Assembly: GCA_020201435.1 (NCBI GenBank)
Contig: JAIVGS010000201.1
Coordinates: 1 to 46,506, forward strand
Origin: Myxococcales bacterium
GTDB taxonomy: Bacteria; Myxococcota; Myxococcia; Myxococcales; 40CM-4-68-19
DNA: 46,506 nucleotides
Direction: 5' to 3'
Shown here: piece by piece, positions 23,402-32,010 of the stretch
How the letters are laid out: each line of letters starts with the position of its first letter
How positions within the stretch are numbered: the stretch's first letter is position 1
The notes under the pieces: model-generated
The model's database searches: none
The model's input: only the letters and a program-made list of their open reading frames with translations
What the model was told of the DNA's origin: nothing
Translations under genes and position numbers: made by a program

Positions 23402-24211
23402 CGGAATCTGTCCAGTTTTCGGCGGCTCCGGTGCGGACGGCCGCGGCTCCGGCTCTCCGACGTACTGCGGCGGCTGCAGGTCGAAGTCGGCCTGGGTCGG
23501 GCCGTGATCGCTGGTCCCGAACTCGCGGTGCGACGCGCACGACGACGCTTTTGCCGCCAGCTGTTCGCTCGCAAGCACGTAGTCGATCCGCCACCCGATG
23601 TTGCGCTCTTTCTGGTTCCGCCACGGCGCCCACCAGGTGAAGAGCCGATCGTCGTCAGGAGAGAACTTCCGCGCCAGATCGACGAGGCCGTGGCCGAGGA
23701 TCTGCGCGAACAGCTTGCGCTCGATCGGCGTGGTCCCGATCTGGTCCTGCTTGCGCAGCTTGGGGTGCACGTCGCGCTCCTCGCGGGCGACGTTCAGGTC
23801 GCCGCAGAGGATCATCGTGTGGCGGGCAGCGGCGTACTTCTCGAGCCCCTCGAGAAACCGCAGCTTGGCGTCGAAGTCCTTGCCGCCGTTCGGCACGTAG
23901 CAGGACGCGAACTTGAGGTCGCCGACCGCCGCCTCGACGATCCGCGTCTCGCGGTCGAACTCCGGGTGCGAAAACCGCGGCCGCCCCGGAAAGGTCGATT
24001 TCCTCAGGTGAATCGAGACCCCCGAGTACCCCTTGTGGCCGTGCCAGAAGCACCAGTAGCCGGCCATCGAGCAGAGCGGCTCCGGCACGCTCTCCGGCGG
24101 CGACTTGATCTCCTGGAGGCAAAGGACATCCGGCTGCTCGCGGTCGATCCACTGCTGGACCTCCACCGCGCGCGCCCGAATGCCATTCACGTTCCAGGTC
24201 GCAACCTTCAT
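23393..24211 (-). CDS. xthA: Exodeoxyribonuclease III (AP endonuclease)
   Basis: 272-aa endonuclease/exonuclease/phosphatase-fold enzyme of base-excision repair. It has the family start MKVATWNVNGIRAR, LCLQEIKSP (metal Glu), CGDLNVAREERDVH (Asp-Asn), RIDYVLAS and the terminal GTSDHGP (Asp-His). It cuts at abasic sites and degrades 3' ends. ATG 24211 is fixed by the family start. A TGGGACAC repeat block begins one base upstream, so no typical ribosome site is seen and the repeat forms the leader. The enzyme would act after the tag glycosylase at 15 kb, although the two genes are apart. Confidence 0.96.
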   Translation of the reverse strand: MKVATWNVNGIRARAVEVQQWIDREQPDVLCLQEIKSPPESVPEPLCSMAGYWCFWHGHKGYSGVSIHLRKSTFPGRPRFSHPEFDRETRIVEAAVGDLKFASCYVPNGGKDFDAKLRFLEGLEKYAAARHTMILCGDLNVAREERDVHPKLRKQDQIGTTPIERKLFAQILGHGLVDLARKFSPDDDRLFTWWAPWRNQKERNIGWRIDYVLASEQLAAKASSCASHREFGTSDHGPTQADFDLQPPQYVGEPEPRPSAPEPPKTGQIPLL

Positions 24212-24212
24212 T

Positions 24213-24254
24213 TGGGACACATTAGCTGGGACACGTTGACCGGGACACATTGAT
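24213..24254. repeat. Three 14-base TGGGACACATTGAC units at the xthA start
   Basis: Units 24213-24226, 24227-24240 and 24241-24254 differ at a few positions from TGGGACACATTGAC. The same word makes the repeats at 14541-14621. The array begins one base from the xthA start codon and runs toward the dnaK terminator. Confidence 0.85.
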
Positions 24255-24260
24255 AAACGA

Positions 24261-24291
24261 AAGGCGTGACCCCGGGGATGGGTCACGCCTT
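24261..24291 (-). terminator. Terminator of dnaK
   Basis: A perfect 12-bp stem (AAGGCGTGACCC with GGGTCACGCCTT) and 7-base loop, 28 bp past the dnaK stop. On the minus strand it is followed by TCGTTTATC, a weak T-rich tract. It may also insulate xthA from dnaK transcription. Confidence 0.75.
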
Positions 24292-24319
24292 CGGATCGAC
24301 TGAAGTCCCGGATGCAGCG

Positions 24320-26227
24320 TTACTTCTGCTCCTCGAACTCCGCGTCGACGACGTCGTCCTTCTTCTTCTCGCCCGACGGCGGCGGCGCCTCGCCACCCGG
24401 CGTCGGACCGCCGCCCGGCGCGCCGCCGGCGGCCTTGTACGCCTCCTCGGCCATCCGGTGCGACGCCTGCATCAGCGACTCGCTCGCGCTCTTGACCTTC
24501 TCGACGTCGGTCCCGGCCAGCGCGTCGCGGACGTCCTTGATCTTGCTCTCGAGGTCCGTGCGAGTCGCCGCCGGGATCTTGTCGCCCAGCTCCTTCAGCG
24601 ACTTCTCGGTCGCATACGCGAGGTTGTCGGCCTTGTTCCGGACCTCGATCTCGTCGCGCCGCGCCTTGTCCTCGGCCTCGTGCGACTGGGCCTCCTTGAC
24701 CGCCTTCTCGACGTCGTCCTTCGACAGACCCGACGACGAAGTGATGGTGATCTTGTTCTCCTTGCCCGTCGCCCGGTCCTTCGCCGCCACGTGGACGATG
24801 CCGTTCGCGTCGATGTCGAACGTCACCTCGATCTGCGGCACGCCGCGCGGAGCCGGCGGAATTCCATCGAGATGGAACCGGCCCAGCGTCTTGTTGTCCC
24901 GCGCCATCGGCCGCTCGCCCTGCAGGACGTGAACCTCGACGCTCGTCTGCCCGTCGGCCGCGGTCGAGAAGACCTCCGACTTCTTGGTCGGGATCGTCGT
25001 GTTCCGCTGGATCAGCGCTGTCGCCACGCCGCCCAGCGTCTCGATCGACAGCGTCAGCGGCGTCACGTCCAGCAGCAGGATGTCCTTCACTTCACCGGTG
25101 AGCACGCCGCCCTGGACGGCCGCGCCGATCGCCACCACCTCGTCCGGGTTGACCGACCGGTTCGGCTCCTTCCCGAAGAAGTCCTTCACGATCTGCTGCA
25201 GCTTGGGCACGCGGGTGGCGCCCCCGACGAGGATCACCTCGTCGATTTCCTTGGGGTTTTTCTTCGCGTCCGCCAGGCACTTCTTGGTCGGCTCGAGCGC
25301 GCGCTGGAAGAGGTCCTCGCACATCTGCTCGAACTTCGCCCGCGAGAGCTTCTTCACCAGGTGCTTGGGACCGGTGGCGTCGGCGGTGAGGAACGGCAGG
25401 TTGATCTCCGTCTCCATCGTCGACGACAGCTCGATCTTGGCCTTCTCCGACGCCTCCTTCAGGCGCTGGAGGACCATCTTGTCGCGCGAGACGTCGATGC
25501 CGGTCTCGCTCTTGAACTCGGCGATCAGCCAATCCATGATCTTCTGGTCCATGTCGTCGCCGCCGAGGTGCGTATCGCCGTTGGTGGCGACTACTTCGAC
25601 GACGTTCTCGCCGACTTCGAGGACCGAGATGTCGAACGTGCCGCCGCCGTAGTCGAACACCGCGACGACCTCGTCCTTCTTCTTGTCGAGCCCGTACGCG
25701 AGCGCGGCCGCGGTCGGTTCGTTGATGATGCGGCGCACCTCGAGTCCCGCGATCCTGCCGGCGTCCTTGGTGGCCTGCCGCTGGGCGTCGTTGAAGTACG
25801 CCGGGACGGTGATGACCGCTTCGGTGACGGTGTCACCGAGGTAATTCTCCGCCGCCCTCTTGAGCTTCTGCAGGACCTTCGCGCTGACCTCGGGCGGGCT
25901 CCACTGCTTGCCGTCGATCTCGACCATCGCGTCGCCGTTCGGTCCCTTGACGACCTTGTACGGCACACGCTTCTGCTCGCTGCTCGTCTCCTCGTACTTG
26001 CGGCCCATGAACCGCTTGATCGAGTAGACCGTCTTCTCGGGGTTGGTGATCGCCTGCCGGCGCGCGACCTGCCCGACGAGGATTTCACCTTCCTTCGTGA
26101 AACCCACGACCGACGGCGTAAGGCGATGCCCTTCCTCGTTCTCGATGACCTTGGGATCGCGGCCCTCCATGATCGCCACCACGGAGTTCGTCGTGCCCAG
26201 GTCGATACCGATGATCTTCTTCGCCAT
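24320..26227 (-). CDS. dnaK: Chaperone DnaK (Hsp70)
   Basis: 635-aa full-length Hsp70. The nucleotide-binding domain has [15 protein letters not shown], the phosphate loop [18 protein letters not shown] and [14 protein letters not shown]. The linker [16 protein letters not shown] leads to the substrate-binding beta domain ([34 protein letters not shown]). A helical lid follows and the tail ends [10 protein letters not shown]. Ribosome site GAGGGAG precedes ATG 26227. grpE and dnaJ are not adjacent. Two tandem palindromes lie about 30 bp upstream, so its promoter is within or beyond them. No CIRCE element was seen. Confidence 0.98.
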   Translation of the reverse strand: MAKKIIGIDLGTTNSVVAIMEGRDPKVIENEEGHRLTPSVVGFTKEGEILVGQVARRQAITNPEKTVYSIKRFMGRKYEETSSEQKRVPYKVVKGPNGDAMVEIDGKQWSPPEVSAKVLQKLKRAAENYLGDTVTEAVITVPAYFNDAQRQATKDAGRIAGLEVRRIINEPTAAALAYGLDKKKDEVVAVFDYGGGTFDISVLEVGENVVEVVATNGDTHLGGDDMDQKIMDWLIAEFKSETGIDVSRDKMVLQRLKEASEKAKIELSSTMETEINLPFLTADATGPKHLVKKLSRAKFEQMCEDLFQRALEPTKKCLADAKKNPKEIDEVILVGGATRVPKLQQIVKDFFGKEPNRSVNPDEVVAIGAAVQGGVLTGEVKDILLLDVTPLTLSIETLGGVATALIQRNTTIPTKKSEVFSTAADGQTSVEVHVLQGERPMARDNKTLGRFHLDGIPPAPRGVPQIEVTFDIDANGIVHVAAKDRATGKENKITITSSSGLSKDDVEKAVKEAQSHEAEDKARRDEIEVRNKADNLAYATEKSLKELGDKIPAATRTDLESKIKDVRDALAGTDVEKVKSASESLMQASHRMAEEAYKAAGGAPGGGPTPGGEAPPPSGEKKKDDVVDAEFEEQK

Positions 26228-26258
26228 TTTCTCCCTCAGATCAAGTCAAGACCGCTAC

Positions 26259-26366
26259 TTGGGGACACGGACCGCCGCGCTGCCGCGCGTGTTCCATGTC
26301 CCCGACACTTTCTTGGGGACACCGACCGCCGCGCCGCCCCGCGTGTTCCATGTCCCCGACACTTTC
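26259..26366. repeat. Two tandem 54-bp GGGGACAC...GTCCCC palindromes
   Basis: Copies at 26259-26312 and 26313-26366 differ at three positions. Each has outer arms GGGGACA/TGTCCCC and an inner CCGCGC...GCGCG core and ends GACACTTTC. They fill the divergent gap between dnaK and the kinase gene. The design resembles REP/RAYT-type palindromes, but no transposase is present in this window. Confidence 0.9.
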
Positions 26367-26428
26367 CCGCGGCACTTCCGCCATGCCGCGTTGCGGCGCT
26401 ACAGTAAGTACGCAGGAGGGTCTGTCAA

Positions 26429-27733
26429 CTGCAGCCGGGCGACCTCATCTCCGGTCGATACGTCCTTGAACAGCGCCTCGGCCTGGGCGGGATGGGCGAG
26501 GTCTGGCTCGCGGAATTGCAAGGAGCGGGCGCGTTCCGAAGGCGCGTCGTCCTCAAGGTTCTGGCCCCCGATCGGCGGGGCGACGAGCGGCTCGCCGCGA
26601 TGCTCGCCGACGAGGCGAGGGTGGTCGGCCTCCTGCACCACCCCGGCATCGTCGCCGCGCTCGACTACCTGGAGACCGACGAGCACGGCCCGATCTTCGT
26701 CCTCGAGTTCGTCGACGGCGCGTCGCTGAGGACGGTCCTCAAGCTGGCGCGGCGGCAGAATGCGCTGATGCCCGAGGCGCTGGCGGCGCACGTCGGCGCG
26801 CAGGTCGCGCACGCATTGCACGCGGCGCACACGGCGGTAGGCAGCGACGGGAAGCCGCTGAACGTCGTCCACCGCGACGTCGCCCCCGACAACGTCCTCC
26901 TCAGCCGGTCGGGCGCGGTCTACCTGGGCGATTTCGGCGTCGCTCGCGCCGCAGGAAATGCGGAGGTCACCGCGCCCGGGACGCCGAAAGGCAAGCGCGG
27001 CTACATGGCTCCGGAACAGGCTCTCGGGCGCGGAGTGGGACCGGCGGCCGACATCTTCTCCCTCGGCCGCGTCGTCGCCGAAGCCGCCGACGTCAATTGC
27101 GGCCCGGCGCTGCGCGCGGTGATCGAAAAGGCCACCGCCCAACGGCCGCAGGATCGCCATTCGAGCGCGTCGGAGCTGGCGGCGGCGCTGCTTCACGCGT
27201 GTCCGCCGCCGTCCGACCCGGATCGCGAGCTCGCGCAGTGGCTGAACCAGTACGCGCCGGAAGCGCTCGTCACCCGCCAGACGAGCCCGGGCGCGCAGCG
27301 CGCCGAGCCCGTGCCTGCGGGCAGGCCCGTGGTGGGCATCACGCGCACCGGTGAGGAGGCCAGGCTCTTCCCGTCGGTGCCGCCGCCGTCCCGCAAGCTG
27401 CTCAAGATCGTCGCCGTCGCGGCGATCGTCGTCTTCGCCGTCCTCCCCCTGGCGCTGATGCACTCGGCGGCGCGGGGTGAACGACTGCTGGAGTCGGCGA
27501 TCACCGGCGTCCCTGCTCCGGCCCACGGCGACCTGCGCGTCACCTCGCGTCCGGTCGAGGCCGAGGTCTACATCGACGGCTCGCTGCGCGGGATGACGCC
27601 GATCCTGATCGAGCTGCCGGCCGGCAAGCATTCGATCCGCGTCGGCTCGCCGCGAATGGAGCACTGGCGCGCCGCCGAAGTGAACGTGAAGGACAACGTC
27701 GAGCACCGCCTCGACGTCGACCTGAGCGAGTAG
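26429..27733 (+). CDS. Ser/Thr protein kinase with PEGA domain
   Basis: 434-aa transmembrane Hanks-type kinase. From CTG 26429: LISGRYVLEQRLGLGGMGEV (P-loop), VVLKVL (catalytic Lys), VVHRDVAPDNVLL, YLGDFGVAR and YMAPEQALG are all present, so it should be active. The C-lobe after APE is short. A helix (KIVAVAAIVVFAVLPLAL, about 345-362) precedes a periplasmic PEGA domain (GDLRVTSRPVEAEVYIDG). The ATG at 26492 would delete the P-loop. A stop lies at 26405-26407 and the only plausible start between is CTG 26429, 9 bases after a perfect AGGAGG. Targets are unknown; it is divergent from dnaK. Confidence 0.88.
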   Translation: MQPGDLISGRYVLEQRLGLGGMGEVWLAELQGAGAFRRRVVLKVLAPDRRGDERLAAMLADEARVVGLLHHPGIVAALDYLETDEHGPIFVLEFVDGASLRTVLKLARRQNALMPEALAAHVGAQVAHALHAAHTAVGSDGKPLNVVHRDVAPDNVLLSRSGAVYLGDFGVARAAGNAEVTAPGTPKGKRGYMAPEQALGRGVGPAADIFSLGRVVAEAADVNCGPALRAVIEKATAQRPQDRHSSASELAAALLHACPPPSDPDRELAQWLNQYAPEALVTRQTSPGAQRAEPVPAGRPVVGITRTGEEARLFPSVPPPSRKLLKIVAVAAIVVFAVLPLALMHSAARGERLLESAITGVPAPAHGDLRVTSRPVEAEVYIDGSLRGMTPILIELPAGKHSIRVGSPRMEHWRAAEVNVKDNVEHRLDVDLSE

Positions 27734-27851
27734 GCGGCTGCTCGTTTTTCACGGAATACCCGATCACGCACCGGACGTTTGTGCCGACGCCAGCCTGTTT
27801 GCTCTTCGGGGCGGCGCACGAGCACCCACCTCATCTCCGATCGGAGCACCC

Positions 27852-28787
27852 GTGACCCTCCTTCTCGCACTCCTCTCGACGGTGATCTGGCGCGGCGACT
27901 ATGAGACCGGCGACCTCTCCCAGTGGAGCCGCGTCGATGGCCTGGCGAGCATGCTGACGGTCGCCAACTCGCCCGTTCACCAGGGCAACTACGCCCTGCG
28001 GGTCGAGCTGCACCAGGGGCAGGTTTCCTCCAGCGGCACCCGCAACGAGCTCGAGCTGGGGGGTTACCCGTTCGTCGAGGGCGACGAGTACTGGTACGCG
28101 TGGAGCACCTACTTCCCGACGACCTTCCCCTCGAACAACACCTGGCAGGTCTTCACCCAGTGGCACCACAGCGGCTGCTGCGGCTCGCCGCCGCTCGAGT
28201 TCGACGTCATCGGCGAGAGCATCGAGATCAACCACAACGGCTCCCAGATGCTCTGGAAGGCGCCGTTGGTTCGCGGCGTCTGGCACGACTTCGTCATCCA
28301 CATCAAGTGGTCGGTGAACGGCTGGATCGAGCTCTGGTACGACGGCCAGAAGGCGCTGGACCAGACCTCGGTTCCGACCATCAACGCCGGCCAGTACAAC
28401 TACCTGAAGCAGGGTCTCTACTGGAACGCGTCGATCACCAGCGTCGGCGTCCTGTACCACGACCGGACGATCATCGGGACCACGATGGCGGACGTCGCAC
28501 CCGAGCTCTTGCCGCCGCCTCCCGACGCGGGAACGCCCGACGCGGGGCCGGCCGACGCAGGCTCGCCCGACCCCGACGCGGGTGTCATCGTCGATCCGGC
28601 CCCGCCGCCGGCACCCGACCCCGCTCCGGTCGCGCAGACCCCGCCGAGCGCGCCGCCGGCGACGCCGGTCGCGAAGACCACCGTCGGCTTTCCCAGCGGC
28701 GGCTGCTCGCACACCGGCCGCGGCACGATGATCGCCTTCGCCGTCCTCATGCTGCTGGTCTTCGCCGTCCGCCGGCGCCGGAGTTGA
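27852..28787 (+). CDS. Secreted polysaccharide-lyase-like protein with MYXO-CTERM tail
   Basis: 311-aa exported protein. A short signal peptide (GTG start, MTLLLALLSTVIW) precedes a jelly-roll domain of about 200 residues resembling the heparin-lyase-I/family 20 polysaccharide lyases: GDYETGDLSQWSRVD, YALRVELHQGQV, GTRNELEL, GDEYWYAWSTYFP, WHDFVIHIKWS, GWIELWYDGQ. An Asp/Pro/Ala linker (PDAGTPDAGPADAGSPDPDAG) leads to a MYXO-CTERM-like tail (GGCSHTGRG, helix, RRRRS), implying surface anchoring. Substrate unknown, perhaps uronate-containing glycan. Catalytic residues cannot be assigned with certainty by eye. Confidence 0.82.
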   Translation: MTLLLALLSTVIWRGDYETGDLSQWSRVDGLASMLTVANSPVHQGNYALRVELHQGQVSSSGTRNELELGGYPFVEGDEYWYAWSTYFPTTFPSNNTWQVFTQWHHSGCCGSPPLEFDVIGESIEINHNGSQMLWKAPLVRGVWHDFVIHIKWSVNGWIELWYDGQKALDQTSVPTINAGQYNYLKQGLYWNASITSVGVLYHDRTIIGTTMADVAPELLPPPPDAGTPDAGPADAGSPDPDAGVIVDPAPPPAPDPAPVAQTPPSAPPATPVAKTTVGFPSGGCSHTGRGTMIAFAVLMLLVFAVRRRRS

Positions 28788-28848
28788 CACGGTATTCAAG
28801 ATACGCTACTCCTGCGAATGCATTCAGGCGATGCTACTGAAAGCATCG
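28784..28848 (+). promoter_or_regulatory. Promoter-like box and inverted repeats before the MerR-like gene
   Basis: A TTGACA box (28784-28789) overlaps the previous stop codon. GAATGCATTC (28816-28825) is a perfect 10-base palindrome. CGATGCT-ACTGAA-AGCATCG (28829-28848) is a perfect 7+7 inverted repeat ending 8 bp before the start codon. Such paired symmetry is suited to autoregulation by the DNA-binding protein encoded next. The -10 box is poor (TACTCC at 17-bp spacing). Confidence 0.5.
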
Positions 28849-28856
28849 GGGGTAGG

Positions 28857-29372
28857 ATGGCGCAGCGCGAATCCGACGAATTCGACGCGCTGGAGGAGCA
28901 GTACGCGCAGGGGATCAGCGCGACGCAGATCGTCGATTTCTTCGCGCCCAAGGGCGTGAAGCTCGCGCAGGCGACGTTCCGCAAGTACGTGCAGCTCGGC
29001 CTTCTGCCGCGCAGCCGGCGGGTGGGCGAGAAGGGCAAGCACCGCGGCTCGCGCGGCCTCTATCCCGCGGCCGCGGTGCGCCGAATTTCTTTAATCAAGT
29101 CGCTGATGGACGAGGGGATGACGCTGGAGGACATCCGGCGCTCGTTCATCTTCTTCCGCGGCCAGCTCGACGGCGTCGAGCGCGCGCTCGACGAGCTCTT
29201 CGCCGCCCTCGACAAGTCCTTGGCCGAGCGGGCGGAGCTGAAGCCGTCGCGGCGCAAGGAGCTGGAGCGCCTGCTCGAAGGAGGCCGCCGCCAGGCCGCC
29301 GACTTCGTCAAGGACATCGAACGCACCGTTTCCGAAATCACCGCACGGGAAGAGCCCGGGAAGGGGCCTTGA
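28857..29372 (+). CDS. MerR-like DNA-binding regulator
   Basis: 171-aa protein. Its N-terminal half has a winged-helix look: ISATQIVDFFAPKGVKLAQA, FRKYVQLGLLP, GSRGLYPAAAVRRISLIKSL, followed by a MEGMTLEDIRR-like helix (LMDEGMTLEDIRRSF). These match the MerR order of helix-turn-helix, Arg-rich wing and recognition of the next helix. The C-terminal half is a long charged helix (VERALDELFAALDKSLAERA) able to dimerise. No effector-binding Cys set is seen. ATG 28857 is preferred over ATG 28818 because the latter would place the inverted repeats inside the gene. It is followed after 3 bp by the sigma-region-4 gene. Confidence 0.75.
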   Translation: MAQRESDEFDALEEQYAQGISATQIVDFFAPKGVKLAQATFRKYVQLGLLPRSRRVGEKGKHRGSRGLYPAAAVRRISLIKSLMDEGMTLEDIRRSFIFFRGQLDGVERALDELFAALDKSLAERAELKPSRRKELERLLEGGRRQAADFVKDIERTVSEITAREEPGKGP

Positions 29373-29375
29373 CCG

Positions 29376-29900
29376 ATGAGCGAGCCGAAGAGGAGCGCAC
29401 TCCCTGTGATGCCGGACGACCCGCCCGCCGAAAATAAGCCGCGCCAGCGAGCGCGGACGATGAGTCGCAAGGAGATGGCGCGGATGTTCCGCCAGCAGGC
29501 GGCCGCGGGCGGCATCGACCCCGAGCTGCAGGCGCTGATGGCCGAGCTCGACGCCAATCGCCCGAAACACCGCGGCGACTGCGTCGAGGGCGAGCGGCCG
29601 TGCCCGTACGTCTCCTGCAAGTACAACCTCTACGTCGACGTGAACCCTCGGACCGGCTCGGTGAAGATGAACTTTCCCGACAAGGAATTGTGGGAGCTCG
29701 CCGAGACCTGCGCGCTCGACGTCGCCGATCGACAGGGGATCACGCTCGAGGAAGTAGGCGTGATCATGAACCTCACCCGCGAGCGGGTACGGCAGCTCGA
29801 GATGCGCGGGCTGACGAAGCTGCGGGTGATCGCCGACGACGAGCCGCGCACGCAGGCCCAGATCGACGCCGACCGGCTCCGCGACGAAGAAGACGAGTGA
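29376..29900 (+). CDS. Stand-alone sigma region 4-like protein
   Basis: 174-aa protein. Its C-terminal third reads [20 protein letters not shown] followed by [10 protein letters not shown], which is the sigma-70 region 4.2 helix-turn-helix that recognises the -35 box. Upstream there is a Cys-containing segment ([18 protein letters not shown]) that could bind zinc, and [16 protein letters not shown], similar to region 4.1. Regions 2 and 3 are absent, so it cannot be a complete sigma factor. It may bind RNA polymerase flap or -35 DNA as an accessory factor. The first 70 residues are disordered and basic. Its stop overlaps the acetyltransferase GTG as GTGA. Confidence 0.8.
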   Translation: MSEPKRSALPVMPDDPPAENKPRQRARTMSRKEMARMFRQQAAAGGIDPELQALMAELDANRPKHRGDCVEGERPCPYVSCKYNLYVDVNPRTGSVKMNFPDKELWELAETCALDVADRQGITLEEVGVIMNLTRERVRQLEMRGLTKLRVIADDEPRTQAQIDADRLRDEEDE

Positions 29901-30328
29901 ACGTCAGGGAGCTCCGTCCGCAGGACAACGCGTCCTGGCTGCGGATGCGGCTCGCGCTCTGGCCGGACAGCGAGCCGCACGAAGTCGACGATTTCCTCGC
30001 CGGCCGGGCACGCGAGCCGCTCGCCGTGCTCGTCGCCGAAGAAGGCGGATCCCTTCTCGGTTTCGCCGAGCTGTCGATCCGAAATATCGCCGAAGGCTGC
30101 ACCACCGGCCGGGTCGGGTACCTCGAAGGCTGGTACGTGGAGCCTTCGGCGAGGCGTCGCGGCATCGGCCGCGCCCTCGTCGCCGCCGCCGAGGACTGGG
30201 CGCGCGCCGAGGGCTGCAGCGAATTCGCTTCCGACACCGAGATCGACAACGAGGCCAGCGCGGCGGCGCACGCCGCCCTCGGATTCGAGGAAGTCGAGCG
30301 GATCAGGTGCTTCCGGAAAGTGCTCTAG
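29897..30328 (+). CDS. GNAT acetyltransferase of the AAC(6')-I type
   Basis: 143-aa GNAT enzyme. [59 protein letters not shown], and [15 protein letters not shown] follow the order and wording of chromosomal aminoglycoside 6'-N-acetyltransferases. RRRGIG is the acetyl-CoA pyrophosphate loop. It would acetylate an amine using acetyl-CoA. Drug resistance is possible but its native substrate may be different. It begins at a GTGA overlap with the sigma-like gene and ends 94 bp before purH. Confidence 0.85.
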   Translation: MNVRELRPQDNASWLRMRLALWPDSEPHEVDDFLAGRAREPLAVLVAEEGGSLLGFAELSIRNIAEGCTTGRVGYLEGWYVEPSARRRGIGRALVAAAEDWARAEGCSEFASDTEIDNEASAAAHAALGFEEVERIRCFRKVL

Positions 30329-30422
30329 CCAGCGCGTCGGGCGCGCACGCTGAAATGATACCCGACATGCGCGCTGTCGCCGCGTCAATCGCCGCAGCGC
30401 GGCGTGTGGTATCAAGCCGCGC

Positions 30423-32009
30423 ATGGCCATTGCTCGCGCGCTGCTCTCCGTGTCCGACAAGACCGGAATCGTCGAGTTCGCCCGGGGCCTCTCCTCGCTC
30501 GGCATCGAAATCCTCTCCACCGGCGGCACCGCCGCGCTGCTCGCGAAGGAAGGCGTCAAGGTCACCCAGGTCCAGGACTTCACCGGCGCGCCCGAGATGT
30601 TCGGCGGACGGGTCAAGACGCTGCATCCGAAGATCCACGGCGGCCTTCTCGCGCGCCGCGGCCATGCGTCCGACCAGGCGGAGATGAAGACCCACGGCGT
30701 CAGGGCGATCGACCTGATCGCGGTCAACCTCTATCCCTTCCGTGAAGCGGTCGCGAAGGGCTTGCCGTTCGAGGAAGTCATCGAGAACATCGACATCGGC
30801 GGCCCGTCGATGATCCGTTCGGCAGCGAAGAACGCCGACTCCGTCACGGTCGTGGTCGATCCTGCCGATTACTCGATGGTCCTCGCCGAGCTGCAGCAGA
30901 AGAAGGAAGTCCACGAGAGCACGCGGCGCCGGCTGCAGGCGCGGGCGTACGCGCACACCGCCGGGTACGACTCCGCGATCGCCGGCTGGCTCGCGGAGCA
31001 GCTCGCGAAAGCGCACCCCGAGGAGGGCGGCGGGTTCGCGGAATCGCCGCCGCTGCCCGAGTACCGCCGGTTGCAGGCGTTGCGCTACGGCGAAAACCCG
31101 CACCAGCGCGCGGCCTTCTACGCCTCGGTGCCGCAGCCGAAAGAGCCGACGCTCGCGGCCGCGAAGCAGCTCCAGGGTAAGGAGCTGTCGTACAACAACA
31201 TCCTCGACGGCTCGTCCGCGCTCGAGGCGCTGAAAGAACATTGCGACGGAAAGCGCGCGGCGGTCGTGATCGTCAAGCACACCAACCCGTGCGGCGTGGC
31301 GCGGGCGGGGACGCTGCTCGAAGCCTACCGGCTCGCCCGCGATGCCGACCCGGTGAGCGCGTTCGGCGGCATCGTCGCCTGCTCTCATCCGATCGACGCC
31401 GCGACCGGGGCTGCGCTCGCCGAGACGTTTCTCGAGGCGGTGCTCGCACCGGGCTTCGATCAGGGCGCGCTCGACGCTCTCAAGTCCAAGAAATCACTGC
31501 GACTTCTCGAAGTGCCGCTGCTCGGCGAGGCGCCCGACGGCTGGACGATGGAGCCGCGCGAAGTGCGCAGCGTCCCGGGTGGGCTGCTGGTCCAGGCGCG
31601 CGATCTCGCCGAAGCCGACCCGCGCGGCTGGCGGACGGTGACCAAGCGCGCGCCGACGGCGGAAGAGGTCGACTCGCTCGCGTTCGCCTGGAGCGTGGTC
31701 AAGCACGTCAAGTCCAACGCGATCGTGCTGGCGCGCGGCGAGGTCACCGTCGGCATCGGGATGGGCCAGACCAACCGCGTCGACTCGGTCCGCATCGCCG
31801 CCCAGCGCGCGGGCGAGAAGGCGCGGGGAGCCGCGCTCGGTTCCGACGCCTTCTTCCCGTTTCCCGACGGAGTCGAAGCCGCCGCCGCCGCCGGCGTCAC
31901 CGCCGTCGCGCAGCCGGGCGGGTCGGTCCGCGACGACGAGGTGATCGCGGCGGCCGACAAGCTCGGCATCGCGATGGTCTTCACCAGCGTCCGACATTTC
32001 AGACACTGA
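30423..32009 (+). CDS. purH: Bifunctional AICAR transformylase / IMP cyclohydrolase
   Basis: Last two steps of de novo purine synthesis. 528 aa, normal length. N-terminal cyclohydrolase ([44 protein letters not shown]) and C-terminal transformylase ([69 protein letters not shown]). ATG 30423 gives the conserved start. purD follows after 1 bp, a purine operon. A GGTATCAAG stretch 12 bp before the start may hold a -10 element. Confidence 0.98.
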   Translation: MAIARALLSVSDKTGIVEFARGLSSLGIEILSTGGTAALLAKEGVKVTQVQDFTGAPEMFGGRVKTLHPKIHGGLLARRGHASDQAEMKTHGVRAIDLIAVNLYPFREAVAKGLPFEEVIENIDIGGPSMIRSAAKNADSVTVVVDPADYSMVLAELQQKKEVHESTRRRLQARAYAHTAGYDSAIAGWLAEQLAKAHPEEGGGFAESPPLPEYRRLQALRYGENPHQRAAFYASVPQPKEPTLAAAKQLQGKELSYNNILDGSSALEALKEHCDGKRAAVVIVKHTNPCGVARAGTLLEAYRLARDADPVSAFGGIVACSHPIDAATGAALAETFLEAVLAPGFDQGALDALKSKKSLRLLEVPLLGEAPDGWTMEPREVRSVPGGLLVQARDLAEADPRGWRTVTKRAPTAEEVDSLAFAWSVVKHVKSNAIVLARGEVTVGIGMGQTNRVDSVRIAAQRAGEKARGAALGSDAFFPFPDGVEAAAAAGVTAVAQPGGSVRDDEVIAAADKLGIAMVFTSVRHFRH

Positions 32010-32010
32010 A

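Noticed and set aside
26259-26366. Insertion sequence beside dnaK
   Set aside because: Only palindromic units are present, with no transposase reading frame.
24266-26407. A 713-codon frame opposite dnaK
   Set aside because: Leu/Arg/Asp-rich antisense reading, as expected opposite a GC-rich conserved gene.
26492-26494. ATG as start of the Ser/Thr kinase
   Set aside because: It lies inside the glycine loop and would delete the first strand of the kinase fold.
26399-27706. A 435-codon frame opposite the kinase
   Set aside because: The kinase strand holds a full set of catalytic motifs; the opposite strand has none.
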